Source: Herbiconiux oxytropis
GTDB taxonomy: Bacteria > Actinomycetota > Actinomycetes > Actinomycetales > Microbacteriaceae
Assembly: GCF_024979315.1 (NCBI RefSeq)
Contig: NZ_JANLCK010000001.1
Location: 372,001-436,000 of the forward strand
DNA length: 64,000 nt
Direction of reading: 5' to 3'
The notes under the pieces are model-generated. The model ran no database searches, had not been told where the DNA came from, and saw only the letters and a program-made list of their open reading frames with translations. Shown piece by piece: positions 32,594 to 39,978 of the stretch. The first letter of the stretch is position 1. Each line of letters starts with the position of its first letter. A program made the position numbers and the translations under genes.

Positions 32594-33657
32594 GGCTCTT
32601 CCAACTCCCTGGGTGGGATGCCCGCCCAGGCGGCCTCGAGCAGTCTCGTCAGGGTGTCGAGCGTCACTCGGCGCGGGTTCGAGGAGGGGATCGTCGGCAG
32701 GATCGACATGGCGGCCGCCGGGATGTCGTCGGCCCGCATCCCGCAGTCGCGGAGCGTACGGGGCGCCTCCGTGAGCGTGAGCAGCTCGTCCACCGCCGCG
32801 AGGGCATCGGGATGCCCGAGCGCGGCGGTGATGCGCCGCCGGGATTCCGGTGCTGCCGCGAGGTTGTAGGCGAGCACGTACGGCAGCACGGTCGCGTGCG
32901 TCGCCGAATGCGGCAGGTCGAAAGCACCCCCCAGTGCGTGACAGATCTTGTGGTGCATCCCGGAACCGGCCGACGCGAAGGCCACGCCCGCCAGGTAGGC
33001 ACCGTATTGGAGTGCCTGGAGCCCCTCGACATCGCCGGGCCGGTCCGTCACCCGTCGCAAACCGCCACTAATCGACCGGATGGCCTCCTCCGCCAGGAGG
33101 GCTGCGACAGGATCGGCGTCCGGCGCCCAGAAGCTGTCCACACAATGCGCCAGCGCATTGAAAGCCGAGGCCGTGGCGGTCTTCACCGGCAGTCCGACGA
33201 CGAGTTCGCTGTCGTAGATCACGGCGGATGGCAGCACCCGGTCGTCGACGCCGGTGGTCTTGCGGTTCGACTCGGTCGTTCCCCACACGTTCGTGGCCTC
33301 GGACCCGGCGAAGGTGGTCGGCACGGCGATGATGGGCAGCGCAGTTGTCAGTGCCACCGCTTTGGCCAACCCGATCGCCGAACCGCCGCCGATGGCTACG
33401 AGGCAATCGGCCCCCACCTCAGCGGCGGCACCGCGCGCTCTGACTGCGGTGCCGACAGGGACGTGCTCGACGACCTCGGTCCAGCTCACGACGGCGTCAC
33501 TGCCCCCGACCAGCCGCGAGACGACAGCCGGCCGGCCGCTGATGACGAACAACCGATGCGCATCCAGCCGGCCCGTCTCGCGCCTGAGAGCGGCGGCGGC
33601 CGTGCCGTGGCCGAACGACACCCGTTGTCCCAGGGTCCGGTGGGTGATCTCAGGCAT
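32590..33657 (-). CDS. Maleylacetate reductase
   Basis: A 355-residue iron-type alcohol dehydrogenase family enzyme. [37 protein letters not shown] carries the NAD(P) loop and the GSE(A)T motif of maleylacetate reductases. Potential metal ligands lie in [11 protein letters not shown] and [12 protein letters not shown]. It reduces maleylacetate to 3-oxoadipate, linking the ring-cleavage dioxygenase to PcaIJ. It overlaps the luciferase-like gene by eight bases at its start and the dioxygenase by four at its end. Confidence 0.9.
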   Translation of the reverse strand: MPEITHRTLGQRVSFGHGTAAAALRRETGRLDAHRLFVISGRPAVVSRLVGGSDAVVSWTEVVEHVPVGTAVRARGAAAEVGADCLVAIGGGSAIGLAKAVALTTALPIIAVPTTFAGSEATNVWGTTESNRKTTGVDDRVLPSAVIYDSELVVGLPVKTATASAFNALAHCVDSFWAPDADPVAALLAEEAIRSISGGLRRVTDRPGDVEGLQALQYGAYLAGVAFASAGSGMHHKICHALGGAFDLPHSATHATVLPYVLAYNLAAAPESRRRITAALGHPDALAAVDELLTLTEAPRTLRDCGMRADDIPAAAMSILPTIPSSNPRRVTLDTLTRLLEAAWAGIPPRELEEP

Positions 33658-34753
33658 GCGCGGCGACACCTGCGCGTTCGTCGCTGTTCCGAGCGCTGCG
33701 TGCGCGGAGCACGGGCATGACCTCGGTGGCGAACAGCACGGTCTCCTCTCGGGAGAACGTCTCGACGAGGATGCGGCGCGCCCCCGACTCGTCGATCGTC
33801 TCCTGCAACGAGTCGATGATCTCCTCGGGAGTCCCACCGACCGCCAGCGCCGGTCGGCCCTTCGAGCCTTTGTCGATCTGGAACTCGCCGTCGGTCTCGG
33901 GCACGGCCCGCCGGCCGTCAGCGGTGTAGAGCGAGATGAAGCGACCGAAGTTGCTCGCAAGGTTCGAGAGACGTTGCTCGGCCTGCGCGGAGTCCTCCCC
34001 GATGGCGACGAAGCGTTCGATCATCATGTTCTCGCCCGAGCGCTCGAAACCGTGCGCCGATGCCGACTCGAGGTAGGCGTCGAGCGCCTCTCGATGATCG
34101 GCATTGCTGCCGAAGTTGCGCATGATGTTCCAGCCGTGGCGGCCTGCGAGCTGCATGGTCTCACGGCTCGCGCCGCCCAGCCAGATCGGAAGCGTCGGCT
34201 GCAGGGAGCGGGTCGCGATGGTGGTGGGGCGCTCGACCGTGAAGAATTCGCCGTCGAAGGTGACGTCGCGTCCGGTCAGCATCCGGTTCAGCAGGTCGAG
34301 GGATTCCGACCAGGCGCGTCGGGACGAGTCCTGGTCCATCTCACGGACGCCGGCGAGAAGAGCCTCGCCGGGCACGCCGCGGCCGAGGCCGAGTTCGAAA
34401 CGCCCTCCGCTCAGCAGGTCGAGCAGTCCCGCCTCCTCGGCCACCCTGACCGGGTGGTAAAGCGGCAAGACGGTCACGGCCGTACCCAGCCGGATGGTCG
34501 ACGTCTTCATCGCGGCGGCGGCGATGAGCAGGTGCGGCGAAGGACAGGTCATCTGCGGCGCGTGGTGTTCAGTCACCGTCAGACCGTCGAAGCCGAGATC
34601 TTCGGCCAGCACGGCGAATTCGATGAAGTCGTCCACCTGGCGCTTCTGCCACGCAGGATCGTGGACGTCGTACTCGTGCTCGGGCGAGTGCAGTCCCACA
34701 CCGTACTGGTGCACGAACTTCACGGCCTCGGCAGGAAAGGCTTCATTGCTCAT
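33650..34753 (-). CDS. Luciferase-like (LLM) flavin-dependent monooxygenase
   Basis: A 367-residue bacterial-luciferase-family protein: EDLGFDGLTVTEHHAPQMTCPSPHLLIAAAAMKTSTIRLGTAVTVLPLYHPVRVAEE is the diagnostic N-terminal barrel region; GRFELGLGRG follows. Such enzymes use FMNH2 from a separate reductase, and a flavin-reductase gene lies in the divergent arm. It is first in the catabolic operon and likely hydroxylates the ring or performs an oxygenation that leads to hydroxyquinol. No Shine-Dalgarno precedes the ATG; a predicted -10 six bases upstream suggests a leaderless mRNA. Confidence 0.87.
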   Translation of the reverse strand: MSNEAFPAEAVKFVHQYGVGLHSPEHEYDVHDPAWQKRQVDDFIEFAVLAEDLGFDGLTVTEHHAPQMTCPSPHLLIAAAAMKTSTIRLGTAVTVLPLYHPVRVAEEAGLLDLLSGGRFELGLGRGVPGEALLAGVREMDQDSSRRAWSESLDLLNRMLTGRDVTFDGEFFTVERPTTIATRSLQPTLPIWLGGASRETMQLAGRHGWNIMRNFGSNADHREALDAYLESASAHGFERSGENMMIERFVAIGEDSAQAEQRLSNLASNFGRFISLYTADGRRAVPETDGEFQIDKGSKGRPALAVGGTPEEIIDSLQETIDESGARRILVETFSREETVLFATEVMPVLRARSARNSDERAGVAAHA

Positions 34754-34759
34754 GCCGTC

Positions 34760-34819
34760 ACGCTAGGAGCGTGCAGGGAGCCGCCTCATCCGACGAGCGT
34801 CAGTTCCATCCGATTCGCG
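34760..34819 (-). promoter_or_regulatory. AraC-type direct repeats and promoter before the monooxygenase operon
   Basis: On the minus strand CGCGAATCGGATG (34819-34807) and CGCTCGTCGGATG (34799-34787) are direct repeats 20 bp apart. Exactly 21 bases after the second comes TAGCGT (34765-34760), a TANNNT -10 box six bases before the ATG. The layout matches that of the flavin-reductase arm and suits an activator overlapping the -35. Confidence 0.6.
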
Positions 34820-34827
34820 TCACGGGT

Positions 34828-35853
34828 TCAGTCGAAGGGCGATGCCCGGCCCCGGTTGCGCAGACCCTTGAGCGTCTGGGACGGGGTCTCGCCGTAGAGC
34901 TCCTGGTACGAGGCGGCGAATCTCGGGAGATGGACGAAGCCCTGGCCGTAGGCGATCTCCGCGACCGTCCGGCCCGCGCCGGCCACGAGCTCTGTGCGGG
35001 CCCGGGCCAATCGCACGCGCTCCACGTAGACGCGCGGCGAGACGCCGAGGTGAACCTGGAAGTCCCTCTGCAACGAGCGGGGCGCGATGCCGGCAGCCTC
35101 TGCGAGGCGATCGAGGCCGAGCTCCTCGTGCGACGCCTCGTCGATCAGCTGGGTCACCCTCCGGAGCCGCGCCGGGATGCGTCTGGCGGATTCGCCTCGG
35201 GCGAGCTGCTCGGTGTAGTTGTGCGGCTGGGCGAGAAGCAATCCCGAGGTCAGGAAATCCGACCAGGCTGCGGCACCGCTCTCACCGGAGCTCAGCCCGT
35301 CGGGCAGCTCGAGATCGCGCACGAGCAGCCCGAGCGTGTTCACCCACGACCGCACGGCGGGACGTTCGAGATCCATCCGCATCGAGAAGGTGAGCGGCTC
35401 GACGATGCGACGGCCGAGCATCCGCTCGAGCTGGGCCTCGAGGGCGAAGCGCTCGATCCGCAGGTGAAGCTGCGCGTATTCGTCACTCAGGTGCATCGCG
35501 GCGCGCATCGAGGGCGACAGGATCGCCGCGGCCCGATGGTCGAGCGTGACCTGCTGGTCGCCGGATGAGACGTGGTTCCACCCCGAGACGGCGAGATTGA
35601 TGTCGTAGTAGTCGACCTCGGCGGTGAAACGCGTGTCGATCTCGGTGCCGAAGTGCTGGGCGTAGACCAGCGAGAGCGGACCGAGCTCGGCCACCGCGAC
35701 GCTCGCCGTGTAGTCGAGGCTCTCGGCCAGCGGGGTCGAGCGATGCGGCGTCAGCGCCCGGGTCATCACCGAACGGACACTGTCACCGTCGGCTCGATGC
35801 AGGACGAAGAATCGTTCGGGCAGCACGGGCACGAGAGCGTCGTCCGATGTCAT
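34828..35853 (-). CDS. AraC-family regulator with AraC-binding-like sensor domain
   Basis: A 341-residue protein. Residues about 20-190 form a cupin-like sensor (YDINLAVSGWNHVSSGDQQVTLDHRAAAILSP) of the AraC_binding_2 type. The C-terminal hundred residues are two helix-turn-helix motifs: LGLDRLAEAAGIAPRSLQRDFQVHLGVSPRVYVERVRLARAR and TVAEIAYGQGFVHLPRFAASYQELYGETP. AGGAGG precedes the ATG at 35853. It sits between the two catabolic arms and probably activates both through the CGCGAATCGGATG repeats. The effector is likely the pathway substrate. Confidence 0.9.
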   Translation of the reverse strand: MTSDDALVPVLPERFFVLHRADGDSVRSVMTRALTPHRSTPLAESLDYTASVAVAELGPLSLVYAQHFGTEIDTRFTAEVDYYDINLAVSGWNHVSSGDQQVTLDHRAAAILSPSMRAAMHLSDEYAQLHLRIERFALEAQLERMLGRRIVEPLTFSMRMDLERPAVRSWVNTLGLLVRDLELPDGLSSGESGAAAWSDFLTSGLLLAQPHNYTEQLARGESARRIPARLRRVTQLIDEASHEELGLDRLAEAAGIAPRSLQRDFQVHLGVSPRVYVERVRLARARTELVAGAGRTVAEIAYGQGFVHLPRFAASYQELYGETPSQTLKGLRNRGRASPFD

Positions 35854-35927
35854 CGCGCGCCTCCTGTTCCGCCGGCCCGCGGTGACACCGCAGTCCCGAG
35901 CCTCCATGATGCACTACAAACCCGCGG

Positions 35928-35988
35928 CGCGATCCGGATGCGTTCAGGCGCGAATCGGATGACGTGCGGTCGCGGCACCGCATAGGTT
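35928..35988 (+). promoter_or_regulatory. AraC-type direct repeats and promoter before the flavin-reductase operon
   Basis: CGCGATCCGGATG (35928-35940) and CGCGAATCGGATG (35949-35961) are direct repeats 21 bp apart. The second is identical over 13 bases to the distal repeat before the monooxygenase operon. TAGGTT (35983-35988) follows 21 bases later as the likely -10, giving a short leader before the ATG at 36041. Confidence 0.6.
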
Positions 35989-36040
35989 CGCCCTGCCTCC
36001 GCGCCATGGAGTGCTGAGGTCAGTGCCGACAGGAGCCCAG

Positions 36041-36607
36041 ATGATGCCTGAATCACCCCGTGCAGGGGCCACCGCCCCGGAGGCCGCAGCAGAAGATGCC
36101 ACCAAGCTCTCACCTGAAGCGTTCCGGATGGCCTTCCGCAATCACCCTGCCGGTGTCGCCGTGATCACGTCAGACGATGGAACCGGCCCGGTGGCGATGA
36201 CCGCGACCTCGGTCATCTCGGTAAGTGCGACACCGCCGTTGATCGTCTTCTCTGCCTCCGCGATGTCCTCCAGCACACCGACCCTGCGGCGGTCGTCATC
36301 GGTGGTCGTGCACCTGCTCACCGCCGACGAGCTTCCTCTCGCGCAGCGTGCCGCGACGAGCGGCATCGACCGCTTCGCGGGGATCGCGTGGCATCAACTC
36401 TCCACCGGAGAGCCCGTGTTCACCGAGGCGTCGATGTGGTTGCGCTGCCGGATCGTCGACCGGATCGACGCAGGCATGGCGACCGTCTTCGTCGCCGAGG
36501 CGCTGCAGGTGCACTCGGCGGGCGAGGAGGCGGCGGACCGCCAGCCCCTGGTCTATCAGAACCGCACGTGGCACCGCCTGAACGCCGCGTCGGCGGTCCT
36601 CCTGTGA
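36041..36607 (+). CDS. Flavin reductase (HpaC/NtaB type)
   Basis: A 188-residue split-barrel flavin reductase: FRNHPAGVAVITS, VAMTATSVISVSATPPLIVFSAS and the C-terminal HRL. It would reduce FMN with NAD(P)H and pass it to the luciferase-like monooxygenase. CAGGAG lies five bases before the ATG at 36041; a second ATG follows immediately. Its stop overlaps the next SDR start (GTGA). Being in the opposite arm, it relies on shared AraC-type regulation to be made with its partner. Confidence 0.87.
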   Translation: MMPESPRAGATAPEAAAEDATKLSPEAFRMAFRNHPAGVAVITSDDGTGPVAMTATSVISVSATPPLIVFSASAMSSSTPTLRRSSSVVVHLLTADELPLAQRAATSGIDRFAGIAWHQLSTGEPVFTEASMWLRCRIVDRIDAGMATVFVAEALQVHSAGEEAADRQPLVYQNRTWHRLNAASAVLL

Positions 36608-37338
36608 GCCCCAAGACCATCCTCGTCACCGGTGCGGCCGGTGCCATCGGGAGAGCCTCGGTGGGCGAGCTCGCGCGCCGCGGATTCGGCATCGTCGTGG
36701 CCGACCTGAACCTGGAGGCCTGCCGCGCGGTAGCTCGGCACATCACCTCCGGGGGTGGCATTGCCCGCGCGGTGGAACTCGATGTGACGGATGCGGACAG
36801 CATCGACGCGGCCGTGGCGGCGACGGTCGAGCTGGGCGAATTCAACGGAGTCGTCAACTGCGCCGGCGTGGTGCATCTCGGCGGTATCGCCGATGTCTCG
36901 CACGAGATCTGGACGAGGGTGACCTCCATCAACCTGACCGGGACCTTCGCCGTGTGCCGCGCCGCCGTCCCCCATCTTGCGGCCCCTGGCGGGACCATCG
37001 TCAATGTCGCATCGACGTCGGGTCGCACCGCCTCGACCCTCACCTCGCCGGCTTATGTCGCCTCGAAAGCGGGGGTGATCGGCCTCACGATGACGTTGGC
37101 CAAGGAGCTCGCCCCGCGGGGAATCCGAGTGAATGCTGTCGCCCCCGGCATCATCGACACCGCGATGGTCGATTCCCTCGGCGCAGATCGACAGGACGAC
37201 CTCATCGAGGGCATCCCCTTCGGCCGCAAGGGGACCGCGAAGGAGGTGGCCTCGACGATCGCCTTCCTCGCGACCGGGGACAGCTCGTACGTGACCGGCC
37301 AGACGATCGCCGTCAACGGCGGCACGTTCATCAGTTGA
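36604..37338 (+). CDS. Short-chain dehydrogenase/reductase
   Basis: A 244-residue FabG-like SDR: TGAAGAIGRASVGEL, VNCAGVV, Ser in VNVASTSG, YVASK, and SYVTGQTIAVNGGT at the C-terminus. The GTG start overlaps the flavin-reductase stop. Its role is probably oxidation of a ring or side-chain alcohol in the upper pathway. It is about as far from the other cluster SDR as SDRs commonly are, so they likely act on different intermediates. Confidence 0.87.
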   Translation: MSPKTILVTGAAGAIGRASVGELARRGFGIVVADLNLEACRAVARHITSGGGIARAVELDVTDADSIDAAVAATVELGEFNGVVNCAGVVHLGGIADVSHEIWTRVTSINLTGTFAVCRAAVPHLAAPGGTIVNVASTSGRTASTLTSPAYVASKAGVIGLTMTLAKELAPRGIRVNAVAPGIIDTAMVDSLGADRQDDLIEGIPFGRKGTAKEVASTIAFLATGDSSYVTGQTIAVNGGTFIS

Positions 37339-37370
37339 CGACGACGATGCTCCAGAGAAATCGGTGACCC

Positions 37371-38186
37371 ATGATCGACGGAAACACGAGAACGGTCCTG
37401 GTGGCGGCCGACCCGGTCGCCCACCTGCGCACGCCCCAGGCCCTGAATGAGATCTGGGAAGCGGAGGGGCGCGATCTGATCACCGTGCCTGCTCAGGTGA
37501 CTCCTCACCACCTCGCCGACTTCGTGGCGGGGATGCGTGCGAACGCCAGCGTCTGCGGCGCCGTCATCACCGTTCCGCACAAGCAGAGCATCGCTGCGCT
37601 GTGCGACGACCTCCTGCCTCAGGCGACGATCGTGGGTGCGGTCAACGTGGTCCGACGAGAGTCGGACGGAACCCTCGTCGGTGAGACCTTCGACGGACTG
37701 GGTTTCGTGCACGGGCTGAGGAGTGCCGGGATCGACCCGACCGGGATGCGCGTGGTCATCCTCGGGGCCGGGGGTGCGGCCAGCGCGGTCGCCGTCGCGC
37801 TGCTCGAAGCGGGCGTCCGACGCCTCGACGTGCACAACCGCACCGCGTCGAGAGCGATCGACCTCGCCGACCGGCTGAGGGGCGAGCATCCGGACCGCGA
37901 CGTCGGCACCGGCCTGGGTCACCTGGCCGATGCCGATCTGGTGGTCAACGCGACGTCGTCCGGCTTGAACGCTGCGGATCGATCCCCGCTTCCCGGCGCA
38001 GCGTTCCCCGCCGCCGCCATAGCGGCCGACGTCGTGATCAGCGATCGACCGACCCCCTTCCTCGCCGCCGCGGCCGGACGGGGTCTTCGCCTGCACGGTG
38101 GCCATCACATGCTCGTCGGCCAGATCCGCTTGATCGCCGACTTCCTCACCGGGATCCCGGTGCACGCAGAGAAGGGGACGAAGTGA
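37371..38186 (+). CDS. Shikimate dehydrogenase-family protein
   Basis: A 271-residue protein. The N-terminal substrate domain has VCGAVITVPHKQSI (the conserved Lys of the shikimate site) and AVNVVRRESDGTLVGETFDGLGF (conserved Asp). The NADP domain has VVILGAGGAASAVAVALLEAG and NRT. The very N-terminus (RTVLVAADPVAHLRTPQALNEIW) replaces the usual SP-S shikimate-binding serines with VAHLRTP, as in quinate/shikimate dehydrogenase-like paralogues. A catabolic role on an alicyclic hydroxy acid or polyol is likely rather than aromatic amino-acid synthesis. Confidence 0.85.
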   Translation: MIDGNTRTVLVAADPVAHLRTPQALNEIWEAEGRDLITVPAQVTPHHLADFVAGMRANASVCGAVITVPHKQSIAALCDDLLPQATIVGAVNVVRRESDGTLVGETFDGLGFVHGLRSAGIDPTGMRVVILGAGGAASAVAVALLEAGVRRLDVHNRTASRAIDLADRLRGEHPDRDVGTGLGHLADADLVVNATSSGLNAADRSPLPGAAFPAAAIAADVVISDRPTPFLAAAAGRGLRLHGGHHMLVGQIRLIADFLTGIPVHAEKGTK

Positions 38187-38509
38187 TCGTCGATATGCGC
38201 ACCTACACGATCAAGCCTGGCCGCACCGAAGAACTGATCAGGCTGTTCACCGACCACGGCCTACCGCTGTACCAGAAGTACTGCGGCTCCCTGGTCGGGT
38301 ACTACACGTCGGAGAGCGGAACGCTGAATCAGGTCGTCCATCTGTGGGCCTACCGCGATGTGCTGGATCGCGAGGTCCGTCGGGCGCGTCTGGCCGAGGA
38401 CCCGCTCTGGCGGGTCTACCTCGATCAGAGCCTCCCGCTCGTCGAGCACCAGGAGAGCCGCATCCTCCGACCGACCTCGTTCTCTCCGACCATCGAGCTC
38501 GCCGAATGA
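38183..38509 (+). CDS. NIPSNAP-family small protein
   Basis: A 108-residue ferredoxin-like-fold protein: MRTYTIKPGRTEELIRLFTDHGLPLYQKY and LVGYYTSESGTLNQVVHLWAYRD are the family signature. Bacterial members often sit in catabolic operons with unknown function, perhaps as isomerases or ligand carriers. The GTG start overlaps the shikimate-dehydrogenase-like stop. It ends 11 bases before the convergent rhamnulokinase gene. Confidence 0.88.
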   Translation: MIVDMRTYTIKPGRTEELIRLFTDHGLPLYQKYCGSLVGYYTSESGTLNQVVHLWAYRDVLDREVRRARLAEDPLWRVYLDQSLPLVEHQESRILRPTSFSPTIELAE

Positions 38510-38520
38510 CCGCAACACTC

Positions 38521-39978
38521 TCAGCGCGGTGTCGGAGAGTAGCGCGTGGGCGGGAAGACCCGCGCCACGAGCGCGCGCAGTGACTCCAGACTCGAGTCCG
38601 CGGGCACGAGTCCCTGCGCCCGCGCCTGGATCAGCACGTTGCCGACGGCCGTGGCCTCCACGGGCCCCGCCAGCACCGGCAGGCCCGTGCGGTCCGCGGT
38701 GAGCTGGCACAGCAGCGCGTTCTGCGAGCCCCCACCCACCACGTGCACGACCCTCACCGGATGGCCCGAGAGCTCCGCGGCCAGGCGGATGGCGTGCGAA
38801 TACGCCTCGGCGAGGCTCTCGAGGATGACCCGGGTCAGTTCGGCCCGGCTGCGCGGAGCGTCGAGACCTCGCGAGGTGAACCAGGCCGAGATGCGCGCCG
38901 GCATGTCGCCCGGGGGGATGAACTCGGGGTCTCCGGCGTCGAACACCGCCGCGGGAGCGGGCGCCTCTGCGGCCGCCGCGAGCAGAGCAGGGAGCGAGAT
39001 GGTCTCGCCCGACTCCTTCTCCCAGTGCCGCACCGACTCGCTCAGCAGCCACAGGCCCGAGACGTTCTGCAGGAAGCGGATCCGCCCGTCGACCCCGCTC
39101 TCGTTGGTGAAGTTCGCGGCGCGGCTGGCATCGGTGATCACCGGTTGCTCGAGCTCCACACCCACGAGCGACCAGGTGCCGCTCGAGATGTAGGCGAACT
39201 CCGGCTCGGTGGCCGGCACTGCGACGACCGCCGAGGCGGTGTCGTGCGAGCCGATGGCGGTCACGGGCAGGGCTGACGGGGCCCCGAGCTCGGCCACGAC
39301 GGCCGGCAGCAGGGTCCCCACGATCGTTCCCGGTTCGGCCAGGGGCGGCAGGATGCGGGGCGGGATGCCGAGCCGCTCGGCCAGAGCGGTGTCCCACCGG
39401 CCGGTGCGCGCATCCAGCAGCCCCGTGGTGGAGGCGTTGGTGTGTTCTGCGCGCCGGGCGCCCGTGAGCCAGAACGCGAGCAGGTCGGGGATGAGCAGCA
39501 TGCTGTCGGCACGGTCGAGCCAGCCGCCCTCGCGCTCGGCGGCGAGCTGGTAGAGCGTGTTGATGGGGAGGAACTGCAGCCCGTTCACGCCGTAGAGCTC
39601 CTCGAACCCGGTGACGGCGTGCACGGCGTCGATCCCGCGGGAGGTGCGCTCGTCGCGGTAGTGGAATGGCGTGCCCAGCATGCGGTCGCCCGCGACGAGG
39701 GCGTAGTCGACCGCCCAGGAGTCGATGCCGATGCTGCTGAGGTCCGGCTCGTCGTGCAGCGCCTGCCCGAGACCGGCGAGCACGTTGCGGTAGAGCTCGA
39801 GGATGTTCCAGTGCAATCCGTCGATCGTCCGCACCGGATGGTTCGGGAACCTCGCCACGGGCTCCAGCCGCAGCTCGTCGCGCCCGACATAGCCGAGCAT
39901 CACCCGCCCACTCGTCGCCCCCAGGTCGACGGCGGCCACCGCCCCGCCCGTGCTCGTCAGCGCCCCGCCCGCGTTCAT
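38521..39978 (-). CDS. rhaB: Rhamnulokinase
   Basis: A 485-residue FGGY-family kinase. AAVDLGATSGRVMLGYV is the first phosphate loop, IGIDSWAVDYALV follows, AIGSHDTASAVVAVP holds the catalytic Asp, and YISSGTWSLVGVE and HVVGGGSQNALLCQLTADRTGLPVLAGPVEATAVGN complete the ATP site; these are RhaB-specific patterns. It phosphorylates L-rhamnulose. The ATG overlaps the stop of the aldolase/dehydrogenase gene by one base. Last gene of the long rhamnose array. Confidence 0.92.
   Translation of the reverse strand: MNAGGALTSTGGAVAAVDLGATSGRVMLGYVGRDELRLEPVARFPNHPVRTIDGLHWNILELYRNVLAGLGQALHDEPDLSSIGIDSWAVDYALVAGDRMLGTPFHYRDERTSRGIDAVHAVTGFEELYGVNGLQFLPINTLYQLAAEREGGWLDRADSMLLIPDLLAFWLTGARRAEHTNASTTGLLDARTGRWDTALAERLGIPPRILPPLAEPGTIVGTLLPAVVAELGAPSALPVTAIGSHDTASAVVAVPATEPEFAYISSGTWSLVGVELEQPVITDASRAANFTNESGVDGRIRFLQNVSGLWLLSESVRHWEKESGETISLPALLAAAAEAPAPAAVFDAGDPEFIPPGDMPARISAWFTSRGLDAPRSRAELTRVILESLAEAYSHAIRLAAELSGHPVRVVHVVGGGSQNALLCQLTADRTGLPVLAGPVEATAVGNVLIQARAQGLVPADSSLESLRALVARVFPPTRYSPTPR

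Noticed and set aside
38517-38540. ACTCTC/GAGAGT inverted repeat between the NIPSNAP and rhaB genes as a terminator
   Set aside because: Six-base arms with a 12-base loop, partly inside the rhaB coding end; too weak to claim.
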